A model generated the notes under the pieces. It did not search any database. It was not told where the DNA came from and saw nothing but the letters and a program-made list of their open reading frames with translations. From positions 16,802,526 to 16,866,525 of the forward strand of contig JAOANR010000004.1 of assembly GCA_030278955.1 (NCBI GenBank): 64,000 nucleotides of DNA, in the 5' to 3' direction. Positions within the stretch are counted from its first letter, which is position 1. The number at the start of each line of letters is the position of its first letter. Below are positions 11,153 through 23,009 of this stretch, one piece after another. This DNA comes from Hygrophila difformis (lineage: Eukaryota > Streptophyta > Magnoliopsida > Lamiales > Acanthaceae). A program made the translations under genes and the position numbers.

Positions 11153-13292
11153 ATGGCAAACCCTGAAATCCCACCCATCATACCACCAAACCCACCACTT
11201 CAAAACATCCAGGAGGACCCAGAGGATGTTAATGACGAGAATTTGGACGATCCCCCTCCTCAGGTCATTCAGGGAGGAGGAGACGTTCCAAACCTCGACC
11301 ATCAACAATTTGAGGTCCCTCCAAATAACCCCAATAACCAAAACTTCCAAAACAACCCCAACTTCCAGAATCAGCAGTATCAGAACCCCAACCAGTTCAA
11401 TCCCAACCAGTATAATCCAGACCCACAGGATCATAATGACCCAAGAAACTTCTAGCCTAACCAGAACTTCAACCCACAGGATCAATACCAAGGGCAGTAT
11501 CAGGGACAATACCAAGGAGGTTCAGGGAACAATCAGCAGCCTGCTGCTGCTGATTACATGCAACCTATAGTGGAACCTTACTTGAACGTGCCAGGCAGAG
11601 CACCGATAGCAGCAAGAAACTTTGAGTTAAATCCTGCTTTGATCAATCTAGTGCAGAATAGCCAGTTCGCAGGGGCCAACCATGAAGACCCGCACGATCA
11701 CTTGGCAACATTCCTGGAACTTTGTAACACAATCAAGAATCAAGGTGTTTCACAGAATACTATTAGGATGATGTTGTTCCCGTTCTCGTTATGCAGTGGA
11801 GCAAAAACCTGGTACAAGTCAATGCCGGTAAATCAGAGGAGTAGCTGGGAAGACATAGTGAGAAATTTCTTGGTGAAATACTTTCCGGAATGGAAGATTG
11901 ATGAGGGAAGATCGAAAATTTCTGAGTTAAAGGAATCTGTTAAGGAAGTGCCCTCTGCATGGTTTCCAGGGATGGGAGCAGTTGAGAAAGTTTTACAATG
12001 GTCTGACGCCGGCATGGAAACATATGTTGGACGCAGCAGGAGGACAGCACCTATTGCACATGCCCATGGATCAAGCATGGGCTAAAATTGAGACAATGAG
12101 TGTAAATAGGTCTGTACTGAATGATGATAATGTTAATGACACCCCTCCCCATGGACTCTATGCTGTAGGTACAGTAGAAAAATCAGATTTTGAAAAGCTG
12201 CAGGAGCAGGTGGTAGCGTTGTCTGTAAATCAAGGAGCCGGAAGCTCTGCTCAAGGACAGAAAACAGATGTAATTTGTGGACTGTATCAGGGTGCTCACG
12301 CAACTGACACATGTGAGCAGGTTGTATCTGAAAGCTGTAATTTTGCAGGGGTTTTCCCGAATCGACACCCGAATTTATCATACTCCAACAACAATGCCCT
12401 TAACTCCCACCTTCTGAACAAGCCACAACAATTTAATCCTCAGCAGAACCAAGGATTTAATCAAAACAGAGGCCAGAATTTTCAGAACCAGAACCAAAAT
12501 TTCCAACCCCAAATCCAACAAAGATCCCCTCAGAACTTCCAGCAGCCTAACCAAAATTTCCAGAATTTCCAGCCCCAGCCCTAGTTTGTACCCAATCAAG
12601 GCCAGTGGAACCAGAACCTGAATCAAAATCAAATTCAAAAGCCACCATCAAGGCTGGAGAATTTGATGACTGATTTTATCACGAGCCAGAAGGAGATCAA
12701 TACACAGCTGCAGGCCTCCATCAGAAATGTGGAGTCTCAAGTAACTCAGATGGCCAGTGAACTGCAGAAACGGGACAAGGGAGCACTGCCAAGTACTGCG
12801 GAGAAAAATCCGCAGTGCAAGGCAATAACTCTGAAATCGGGGAAGGTATTGGCTGGACCAAAGGGAAAAGATGCTGTGAAAAAGGGAAATAAATCTGGGA
12901 AAGACAATACTGTTGATGAGGAAGCACATGATGCAGAGACAGAAACAGCCAATTTGCAGACTGAAGCTGCAGCAGACAAGGCTGAAAATGGTAAAGGTGA
13001 AGGTACAATTTCTGACCCTTCACCACAAAAAGCTTTTGATAATAACAAGTTCATGCCAAGGGTCCCGTACCCAGCAAGGCTGAAAAATAAACAACAAGAT
13101 CTGAAGTTTGAAAAATTTCTGAAAAGACTGCAAGAAGTTGAGATTACCATACCTTTGATTGAAATGATCTCTGAAATGCCAACCTATGCTAAGTTCTTAA
13201 AAGAAATGGTTTCAGGAAAAAAAAGAAGGTTTAGCAGGATGAATTGGTGGTGCTCAACAGCACTTGCAGTGCTATTATTCAAAAGAAGCTGA
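11153..13292 (+). pseudogene. Athila gag
   Basis: It starts with a Pro- and Asn/Gln-rich segment, then a retrotransposon Gag domain (about 11,600-11,900: FLELCNTIKNQG, FPFSLCSGAKTWY). After that come a zinc-knuckle remnant, a second Asn/Gln-rich stretch (12,390-12,640) and a coiled-coil and Lys-rich tail. Damage: TAG at 11,453-11,455, a frameshift around 11,950-12,000 and TAG at 12,582-12,584. In the knuckle (about 12,280) the expected second Cys is Tyr (CGLY then QGAHATDTC), one transition from Cys. In intact relatives Gag packages the RNA. Confidence 0.8.
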
Positions 13293-16200
13293 CAGAGAAG
13301 AAAGAAGACCCTAGATGCTATACTCTGCCGATCAGGATTGGCCAAGTCAGCGCTGGACAAGGATTATGTGACCTCGGCTCCAGCATCAACATCATGCCAT
13401 TAACCATGGTTAAACGTCTCAAGCTTGGAGTGGTGGAGCCTATCAAAATGAGGCTCCAACTTGCGGATAGGTCAATTACAAAGCCAATCGGGATCCTGAA
13501 AGATGTGATAATCAAAGCGGGCAGTACTCCATTTCCAATGGACTTCATCATTTTGGACATCGAAGAGGACTCCGACATGCCTTTCATTCTAGGCAGGCCA
13601 TTCTTGGCCACGGGCGGAGCCTTGATCGACACCAAATCTGGAAAGGTGACGCTCCGGGTAGACGGAGATGAGGTCGTCTTCGACATGGCTCAACTGCAGA
13701 AATTCCCAAGTGACAGTTCCTGTTTTTCATTTGACGATGTAATAGTTAGGAGTGAAGGAGAGCTAGACTCTGAATATGGTGATGTAAAGGTGATGATGGA
13801 CGATAAACTTTCAAAGCAGGTACTGAAGCCTGCAGGCACGGAGCACGAAGGTTGTAGCGCCGTTCACTTCGCCGATCCCGAAACTGGGGATTTGGAGAAG
13901 TTTGACGGCGCCGAATTCCATGAAGACGCCAGCCAAGAGGAGGCGGATCCTGTACTGATGCAGGATCCGAAAGGTAAATCTGAATTTCCCCCATCTAATT
14001 CTCGCAAATTACTTCCTTCTGTGGAATGCCCACCAGAGCTTGAACTAAAATTATTACCGGACCATCTTAAGTATGTGTTTCTCGCTGAACATAAAATATT
14101 ACCGGTAATTGTGTCAGCTAAGCTGACACAAGATCAAGAAAATGCTCTGGTGGGATTGCTTAAAAAACATGTGCGTGCAATCGGTTGGACCATTTCTGAT
14201 ATCAAATGAATAAGCCCTTCTGTCTGTATGCACAGGATTTTAATGGAGGAGGATTTCAAGCCTTCGCGCCAGCCCCAACGAAGATTGAACCCACCCATGC
14301 AAGAAGTGGTAAGAAAGGAAGTGATCAAGTTGTTAGATGCCGGTATTATATACCCCGATTTCTGACACCAAATGGGTCAGTCCTGTGCAGGTTGTTCCAA
14401 AGCGGGGTGGGATGTGCATCTCCAAGAATGAACAAGGGGAGGAAATTGCCACGCGGCCGGTCACCGGATGGAGAGTCTGCATAGACTACCGGAAGTTGAA
14501 CGAGGCCACTCGCAAGGACCATTACACCTTTTATCGATCAAATGTTGGAACGGTTGGCGGGAAGGGAGTTTTATTGTTTTTTGGATGGTTATTCAGGTTA
14601 CAATCAAATAGTGATCGCCATTGAGGATCACGAAAAAAACAACTTTTACATGCCCCTATGGCACTTTTGCCTATAGGCGCATGCCTTTTGGATTATGCAA
14701 TGCACCTGCTACATTTCAAAGATGCATGATGTCTATATTTTCTGAATTTATCGAAAAATGCATTGAAGTCTTCATGGATGACTTCTCTGTATATGGAGAT
14801 ACGTTTGAAGAATGTTTGACCAATCTTGCTAAGATTCTAAAGAGATGTGAGGACACTAACTTGGTTTTAAACTGGGAAAAGTTCCATTTTATGGTTACTG
14901 AGGGCATAGTGTTAGGTCATCGCATCTCTCGTGCAGGCATCGAGGTCGATCCGGCCAAAGTCTCCATCATTTCCAATCTCCCTCTCCCTAACTCAATAAA
15001 ATCGGTTAGGAGCTTCTTAAGGCATGCCGGTTTTTATCGGAGGTTCATTAAGGATTTCTCTAAAATTGCCAAGCCGCTCACTAACCTTCTTTGTAAAGAA
15101 AATCCTCTCGTAATAAATGAAGCATGTGTCCAAGCCTTTGACACGCTCAAAACGATGTTAGCTTCGGCTATAATTGTGCAGCCACCTGATTGGTCACTGC
15201 CATTCGAGGTGATGTGTGATGCAAGTGGTCTTGCAGTGGGAGCAGTTTTGGGGCAACATAAGGATGAGAGACACTGTGTAATTCATTACGCAAGTCATGC
15301 CTTGAATGAAGCCCAAATAAACTACACCACTACAGAAAAAGAGATGTATGTTGTAGTCTTTGCATTTGACAAGTTCAGACAATATCTTATTGGAACAAAG
15401 ACTATAGTGTACACTGACCATAGTGCACTCAGATACTTGTTCAGCAAGCAAGACGCAAAACTTCGTTTAATCAGGTGGGTGTTGTTGCTGCAAGAGTTTG
15501 ACATCATAATAAAAGATAGGCGAGGTCGAGATAATGGTGCTGCTGACCACCTATCTCGATTAGAAAATGATAAAAATGATAAAGCCGTTAATGAAGAGTT
15601 CCCGAATGAACAGTTGTCCGCACTGCATTTGCATGACCAAGCGTGTCCATGGTTCTCCGACATTACTAACTTTCTAGCATGTGGGATAATTCCGCCATTC
15701 CAGCAGAAATACAAAAGGGCCAAATTCTTCAAAGAAGTAGTAAACTACTTTTGGGAAGATCCCTTCTTGTTCAAACATTGCACTGATTCAATAATCAGAC
15801 GGTGTGTGACTGAGTCTGAGGCTTATCAGATCACCAAAAAAATGCCACGAATCTGAATATGGAGGTCATCACGGTCCCACCCGAACTGCCCACAAGTTAC
15901 TCGAGTGTGGATTTTTCTGGCCTACTATTTATGAGGACTACAACGTGTATGTAAAAGCCTGCGACATATGCCAAAGATTAGGAAACATCTCCAAGAGGGA
16001 TGAGATGCCTCAAAAAGGGATTCTCGCACTTGAGATCTTCGATGTATGGGGCATTGACTTCATGGGACCGTTTCCACCATCTGGGGGAAACAACTATATC
16101 TTGGTAGTTGTCGATTACGTGTCCAAATGGGTCGAGGCTGTCGCATTGCCAACCAATGATGGTAGCCAAGTCATCAAGTTCCTCAAGAACAACATTTTCA

Positions 16201-16936
16201 GTAGATTTGGCATACCTAGGGTGGTGATATCTGATGGAGGAACACACTTTGTTAATAAAGCTTTTGAAACTTTAATGAGTAAAAATGGAATCCTCCATAA
16301 GATAGGCACGCCTTATCATCCCCAAACGAGTGGTCAAGTCGAGGTATCAAATCACGAGATCAAACATATACTCGAAGCCACGGTTGGGATAACCCACAAG
16401 GATTGGGCACGTAAGCTCAATGATGCTTTATGGGCATACCACACTGCATATAAGACTCCCATTGGGATGTCTCCTTACAGACTTATCTTCGGAAAAGCTT
16501 GTCATTTGCCCGTAGAGCTAGAGCATAAGGCTTACTGGGCCGTTAAAACGCTTAATTTCGATCCAAGAGTTGCTCAGGGCAAGCGTAAGTTGGACCTCAA
16601 TGAAATTGAGGAAATACGAACGCAGGCTTAGAAAGCTCTCGGATCTATAAAGAGCGGACCCAGAAGTTGCACGATCGCCGGATTAAACCTAAACACTTCT
16701 ATATTGGCCAAAACATTTTACTATTCAATTCTAGGTTGAAGCTATTCCCCGGAAAGCTAAAATCTAGATGGGAAGGGCCATATGAGGTGTTGGAGGTATT
16801 TGAGAACGGTGCAGTCAGGATCCGAAGTAGAAAGGGGAATCTGTTGGTGATTGGACAACGCCTAAAGGAATACCTAGGACAGTTCGATCCGGAGAAAGAG
16901 AGCCAAGCAGTGGCAGACCCGGCGTACACTCAATAA
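13244..16936 (+). pseudogene. Athila protease - reverse transcriptase - RNase H - integrase
   Basis: The protease has LCDLGSSINIMP (Asp codon 13,370-13,372) and the later FILGRPFL. The reverse transcriptase follows with WRVCIDYRKLN, a damaged middle part, [11 protein letters not shown] and FMDDFSVYG (Asp pair 14,778-14,783). RNase H has [19 protein letters not shown] and [10 protein letters not shown]. The integrase has a CDICQR zinc remnant and a DDE core ([29 protein letters not shown]), with a C-terminal domain at 16,667-16,936. Frameshifts or stops near 14,209, 14,500, 14,620, 15,856 and 16,631 prevent one polyprotein. The order is that of gypsy elements. Confidence 0.88.
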
Positions 16937-17700
16937 AAACAACATAAAATTATAAAAAATTCCATTTTATATATATATGTATTGTTTCATTTCAAAACAG
17001 AAAGTATCCAAAAATCAATTGAACATTTAGAATACTAAGACTCTAAATGTGAGGATGTTGATATTTGGAGAAAAATCTAATATGGTTAATTTATCTGTCT
17101 TGCAGAAATACCGGAACCACCAAAAAGGAGCAGAAAGATAAAGCAGAAAACCAGGTTCCCGGTTGGATTGACTCCATGGATTTAAGAAAATAATTCTGGA
17201 AATTAAAACAATTTAATATTCAGAATAATTTTTACAAACAAACGGAATTAATTCAACCTATTTTATGCAAGTAGTGTTTTTAATTACTCCAGCCCATTTA
17301 TAACTCAAAAATATTTTGGACTAAAAATTTCCAAGTCCAAAACAAGAAAAATTGACTGAGGCCCAATTTCATCTACTCGGGCCCAGTCCGCCAAAAACTT
17401 TGAAAAATTTCAAAATTGCGAGCGTTGGATGAATCTCGTTCCCAGCCACGACGCAATCCTCAACTACGACACTATCCTAGGATAGCGTCATACCAAAGGG
17501 ACAGCGCCGTAGTATCCCCTTAACTCACCCCGCCTTACGACGTAATCCTCAAGTACGACACTGAACTAGTACAGCATCGTACCAATAGGATAGCGTCGTA
17601 GTAACCTTTTCTCCCCTTATTTCTTCCCCTACGACGCTGAACTCACCCTACGACGCTCGTGTAGCGTCGTAGGCCAAGTATAGCGTCATAGTAACATTTC
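16937..17700 (+). other. Non-coding stretch upstream of the F-box gene
   Basis: No ORF. It contains the 20-mer CTCTAAATGTGAGGATGTTG at 17,041-17,060 followed by TGATATTTGGAG, which looks like the start of an Athila LTR (compare TGATAATGACC at 21,762). It also holds the first cluster of TACGACGCT/AGCGTCGTA motifs. It may be a U3-like promoter region. Confidence 0.5.
17440..17690. repeat. Palindrome cluster 1 (TACGACGCT / AGCGTCGTA)
   Basis: About a dozen exact or one-off copies of the 9-10 base motif occur in both orientations, for example CTACGACACTATCC facing GGATAGCGTCATA across a CCTAGG centre near 17,465. It ends about 20 bases before a TATA box. Confidence 0.8.
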
Positions 17701-17708
17701 CTCCCGCC

Positions 17709-17716
17709 TATAATAA
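17709..17716 (+). promoter_or_regulatory. Probable TATA box of the F-box gene
   Basis: TATAATAA lies about 150 bases before the ATG at 17,865, with a C/T-rich leader after it (ACTTCACTCTCACAC). The LTR TATA box at 22,371 has a similar leader and also lies just after a palindrome cluster. Confidence 0.5.
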
Positions 17717-17864
17717 CCCAACCCGTCCCCTTCCCCACTTCACTCTCACACTTAGCCCTTTTCGAGCTTCCACTCTCGAAACCCCTTTTCTTACGCACGA
17801 ACGCACAGTTCTTCGCAACATCTTTCACCAAATCTAAGGGAAAAAATTTTCCAAACCACTAGAA

Positions 17865-19995
17865 ATGGCTTCTTCTTCATCCTCATCAAGAGCTGGACAG
17901 CCATGGTAAGAGCTCTCCTTCCACCTTCCATTCTCGAGTCATCTGTAACCCCCCCCCCCCTGCTCGCAATCGTTGTTGGGCATTTTGTGTCTTGTGCTTG
18001 TAAATAGCTTGTGAATAACTTAAATGTTGCTTTGAGTTGCATTTTTGTTTTCTTGTGTTGGTTTTGTATGCTTTCGGTTTTGGGGGAGGGGTTGTCAGCA
18101 TTTCCTTATAGTGTCCATGTTTTGGAGATCTGTTGTGAACAGGAAGGGTTAAAATAGTCCGAATCTAGTTTAGACTTTGATTTCTGAGCTCATGAGGTGT
18201 TTAAGGAACATATGCAGTAGCTAGGGTTCCCATGGTAGTGAGAAGCACCATTATTGGAATTTTTTTAAAGTTATTAGAAAATTAGTGAGCACTGTTTGGA
18301 TTCAATGTGATGTGTTCTTTACACTTTGAAAATGCTCTTTGTAAACTGTAGAAAGCATGGAATTTAAAAAAAAAAAAAAATTGAAACCTGAAACTGAGAA
18401 AGCGAACTGATGAACATTGGGGTGTTTAAGAATATCATGATGTTATCGGTCTTCTAGTTCAAGTTCAGTGATGAGAATGTTGTTTAGCTCTTGTTGATAG
18501 CATGATTTGTTGTTAGTCTCTTAGTAGTAATGCTTGATGCTTGAATGAGCATAGGGTGTTATGTTTTTCAAACTGAAATGATGCATGCGATTGTTAATCT
18601 TGCAAGGCATTTAATGATATTTCAGTTTGACTATTTTAGGTCCATATTGATGTTTATTTTGGGAATGTAAAAAGGTTATGTTTGTCTATTTTGGGAAACA
18701 TGTGTAAACAAACAAAGCTGTGCACTCCACCTTCTCTGAATAAGGTTTTTAAGAAAAAGACAAAATAGTTGGTAGGTTTTTCTCTTTGAGATTAACCAAC
18801 TTGGTTTTGTTCCCAATGGGACATAAATCTAGTGTAATAAAGTAGCAGTCTTTTCCTCATGTGGACTGCTACTACATTGAAAAATCCAAAATGGGACCAC
18901 CAAAATCCCACCAATTTATTAAATAAAAATAGTCAAGTTTTATTAAAAAAATTAAAAAAAAAATTGGCTTTTCTTTATTTTAAATGACTTGGACTGTCCA
19001 TTTTCCTTCCCAAACAGTTCAAGTTGAGCAGTTCCGAGCCACCACGTCTCCATTTGCACATTCCTCGATTCGCGTTCCATGCCATTCTATTCCATTCCAT
19101 TGCACTTTCAACAATCACCTCGGGATTGTCTAAAAATCGGAAAGTCAAAATTTTTTAGACTCAATAGTCCATTCAAAAATATCTTAGGGGCCCAATGACC
19201 CTTTTCTCTTGTAAATACTTCATGATTTTAATAAATCTCTCAAAGGTGTAAAAAGAAAGATTTACCTTTCCTTCATATTAAAATTCAAATCAAGAATTCA
19301 ATAACCTCACATCTAGAGCAAAGCTCTAAATGTGAGGATGTTGGTTTTCAATCTGAATGATTTTAGTGAAAGTTATAAAAACTAGATTTAATACTTCCTA
19401 TCTTTTCAGGGGCAACATCTTCTTGGATCCAAATCGGGCACAAGAAATAACCGAACTGCTGGACTTACCGGTGGAGCTTCTAGGAGAAATCCTCTCCCGA
19501 ATAGGAGAGGATGACATCAAGAAAGTATTCACTGTCAAGAAAACATGCAGAAAACTCAGGGCAGCAGGAAATCTTCCCATCATTTACAAAAGATGCGAGC
19601 TGGAAACCACCATCGTGAAGATGTGGCAACAAGGTATCCAAAGGCGGAAGGAGGAACTCTTGCAGACATGTGTGGAAGCGGGAAATTACAACCTCCAGCT
19701 CATACCAGCTCTGCAAGCATTCGCAGTAGGGGATGAGGAGAGAGCCTGCGAGCTGCTGAGACCAGGGATTGAAGACAACCACAAAGCATCAATCCTTGTA
19801 CGGGGGCTCATGTTGTTAAGCAAACTGGACGAGAGTCTAGTTCTTCAGGGGGTAAAAATGATAGAAGAAATGGTGACAGGCAGATCAGTCATGGTATATA
19901 CAGTCACCAACACCTTTTCATGGCTGATGGATAGCCATGACACCCCTGATCTGTTTGGCAACCAGGAACCACGGGTCTACTGCCCAAGGGTATGA
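17865..19995 (+). CDS. Spliced F-box protein gene inside the Athila element
   Basis: Exon 1 (17,865-17,905) starts with ATG and a Ser-rich stretch, and ends at a strong donor ATG/GTAAGA. Exon 2 starts at 19,410 after TCTTTTCAG. Joining them keeps the frame and completes a Trp codon. Exon 2 begins with an F-box (LDLPVELLGEILSRIG, then VKKTCRKLR and an IYKRCEL end). A repeat-like helical region follows (ALQAFAVGDEERACELLR, GLMLLSKLDES), as in the plant At2g35280-type F-box family. Such proteins recruit targets to SCF ubiquitin ligases through SKP1. The stop TGA at 19,993-19,995 is probably premature, since the frame continues with a CVPC motif to a second TGA near 20,082. It follows integrase and lies before the 3' LTR, so it occupies the env position. 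The alternative is a host gene into which the element landed, but the surrounding sequence looks like one element. Confidence 0.72.
17906..19409 (+). other. Intron of the F-box gene
   Basis: GTAAGA donor and TCTTTTCAG acceptor, 1,504 bases, AT-rich with long T tracts as in plant introns. It contains a 15-base inverted repeat and the second 20-mer just before the acceptor. No ORF of note. Confidence 0.65.
19305..19337. repeat. Near-perfect inverted repeat
   Basis: CCTCACATCTAGAGC and GCTCTAAATGTGAGG pair at 14 of 15 positions around a 3-base loop. The right arm is the start of the 20-mer also present at 17,041. Confidence 0.7.
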
Positions 19996-20082
19996 GCGGA
20001 CCTAGAAGAACTGGACGGCTACTGCGTGCCCTGTGAATTAACAAACTTTGTCCATTGGTACAGAATCTTCTTCCAAGGATGA

Positions 20083-21761
20083 GAGCAGGAACGAGAAGGA
20101 GGATGCCGAGGGAAGACTGATTCTTTAATGCTTTATTTTATTCAAGCTTCATTGTAAACATCATATAAGGGAATTCTTTATCTTTGTGCAAGTTCGTATT
20201 AACTACATGAGAATCTCTTATGATTGATGTATTTAACTGCTTTCCAAAATAGTACTTCACTTTTGAGGTCCAAACAATTTTAAGAAAAGATGCACTGGCA
20301 GTCCGAGATGAATAAGTGACTGTCAGGCCAAAAATATGTTGTTGACATACCTTGTATGTTAACAGTGCCTCTTTTACTGCTTTAAATTAAACAACCAGCA
20401 AAAATATGCATAAACCTGCTCTAAATTCACATGTTGAATTTAGGCTTGTGATTAAATTTTCAAACTTTTAAATTGGGATAATATAATTGAAAACATGAAT
20501 GAAATAGATTCCTAAGGTTTTGAACGATAAAAATTTAATGATGCGATTATCTTTTTAGTTAATAAATCTGCTTGTTGTAAATTTTGGATGAGTAGATTGT
20601 TAGAATTAAGCTTTGATTAAATTTGAGAATATTGTATGACATGAATCAATCCAACATTGTGAGATTTGAGCCATGAGTCACTTTTACTCATTTATTTTCT
20701 TTGATGTGTGAAAATCATTTTGATTAAAGGAAACTAGAACTTGCAATTGGGACCGATTCAAGACCATGTCATATTCCAAAAATCGAGCACATGATTGAGG
20801 CACCTAGAAAATCAAATTTTTGGCCTTCGTTTGAAATCCAAACCTAAAAATATTTTCCCTTTAGGATTAACCCATTTGAGCCTTTAAGCCTATTTTTCTT
20901 GAAACCCATATATTTCCTAGCCTTATAAAAAGACCAAAATATTCAACCCAAGTGGACAAGGATAAATTCAATCAAAGGCATTAAATTTATGATCATCCAA
21001 AATGATTCAAATCGATATTCAATAAACCGATACAAAAAAAGAGAAAAAGAGAGAAAGAAAAAGAAATATGTTGAACTCATTTCAACAAGAAGAAAATTGC
21101 AATGATAAAGCAATTACACATAGTCTAATGTCATGCAATAGAAAAAGAAAAGCAAAAACAAAAGAAAGAAATAATTGATGATCATAAATTCTAAATAAAA
21201 ATGCCAAGTTATGATAGAATAATCTCTTGCCACTTCTTAACCCAATAATTCCCTTTCTTACCAAATATTACAACCGTATGCCCCATTATAACCCTTGAAT
21301 AAGACCTCGAGATCTCGATTTGAGGAAGTGAGCCGGTGGCAAGTTGGTCTAATTGCAAGCATATGGGATAATTTAATTAAATTTAATTTTGAGCGTTCAT
21401 GATTAAACCCCATTGAGAGTGAGTGAATTTCCCGATTCTCTTATATGTGAGGCTCTGTTTCATTGAATCTGTTCATGTCATGCCTCAATTCTAATTTTTA
21501 ATCTTTGCATTTTTCGAACATGATATTCATGAAGGATTAACAATAATGTTTGATTTGTAGGCCCGATTTAGTGAGCAAGTATCATTTCATTAAACACTGC
21601 AATCAATGGGATTTAATACTTGTAGTTTTCGATTGTCTTATCCCAATCCAAAAAGAATGCAATTTATGAAGCCACGAAATGAATTGAATATGAAGAGTCC
21701 GTGTTCCAAGGAACATTGACTCTGACTGCTCGGGGACGATCAGTATTAAATGTGAGGTTGT
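20083..21761 (+). other. 3' untranslated region of the Athila element
   Basis: No convincing gene. It is AT-rich and ends with AAATGTGAGGTTGT just before the LTR start. That end is the likely polypurine-type priming region and is related to the 20-mers at 17,041 and 19,324. Confidence 0.5.
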
Positions 21762-22059
21762 TGATAATGACCAGAAATGTCCATTATTTTCAATCCATTT
21801 CCGTGTCTGAAATGGGCATTTGATTGCATTCCGATCTTATATTAAATAAGAAAGCAGTTGAATTGGACTGATTTATGCATAATTGTAAAAATAATAAGCT
21901 GGTATGAAAAATGCATAAATATGTAATTTTATTACACATTTATGTTAGAAAAATCCAAAAACATGAGAAAAAGAAAAGAAAAGAAAAAGGAAACAAAAAG
22001 ATGGGAAAAGAAATGAAAACCCACAAAAATTTGATATTTTCAGGAGATTACACGCTAGC

Positions 22060-22310
22060 CACAACTACGACGCTAAGCATGTGTAGCATCGTAGCCAGGT
22101 ATAGCGTCGTAGGCAGAAACCGAGACGGAGTTTGAAGGAAGAACTACGACGCCAAGCAAGTGTAGCGTCATACTCAAGTCTGGCGACGTAATGAGGATAG
22201 CGTCGTAGGCTGTCCATTTAGAGGCAAAGAGTGTTTTCGAAGTGGAAGACTACGACGCAATACCTATAGTGTCGTAGCAAGGATAATGACGAAGCCGAGC
22301 ATAGCGTCGT
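22060..22310. repeat. Palindrome cluster 2 (LTR U3)
   Basis: CTACGACGCTA and TAGCATCGTAG face each other at 22,064-22,094, and further copies follow to AGCGTCGTA at about 22,304. It ends about 60 bases before the LTR TATA box. Confidence 0.8.
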
Positions 22311-22370
22311 ACCAAGCCTCAGAATTCAAATTTGAAGGCCTGGGGGCCCATGGGCCTAGGGTTTCACATC

Positions 22371-22378
22371 TATATAAG
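22371..22378 (+). promoter_or_regulatory. LTR TATA box
   Basis: TATATAAG in CATCTATATAAGGAGGGG, followed by a leader with CACTTCACACATTCCCC. Position, flanking CA-rich leader and the upstream cluster suit the U3/R boundary of the Athila LTR. Confidence 0.6.
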
Positions 22379-23009
22379 GAGGGGTTGACTCCCATGATCA
22401 GTCACTTCACACATTCCCCAACTTAAAGACACTCCAGTTCTTGAGAGGTGTGTAGATAGGGTAGTTAGTTAGGTTTTTATTTTTTGTATTATTTACATTC
22501 CATGTCTTAGCTTAGCTTTTAATCTTTGTAGATTAGTGTTAGTTTAATGTTTTTCAGCTTAAGTTTGCCACTTTTTCCTTATTTCAGTTTTGTTAAACTC
22601 TTTGTTTAGGTTTGAAATACCCAAATGATGGGTATTATCAAACCATTTCTTATAAAATGGGAAGTTAAGCATCAAAAAGAGTCCCAAATAATGAAATGGG
22701 AATGATTCCATGGATTTCTTGCTTTATTTTTGGTTTAATGACCATTTGGTCATTTTATTCTATGTTTACATGTGGGTTTACTGTTTTATTCATATTTGTG
22801 GGTTCTTATGCATGTGCTCATGGTTGAAAACCCTCACTTGGGTTTGTGGTTCATATGTGCTTAGTTTTATTTTATTCTTCTTTCATTTTTATGCATTTTA
22901 GCTTATTTTTCATACCTGTTTTGTTTCTGTCAGCATTTGTGAACCATAAACTTGAAAATAGAGTTTGCAATCGCATAGATTGCATTACCCGCACAACACT
23001 TCTGTTCTG

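Noticed and set aside
18368..18381. A tract as the end of a LINE or SINE in the F-box intron
   Set aside because: No flanking duplication or element body is seen.
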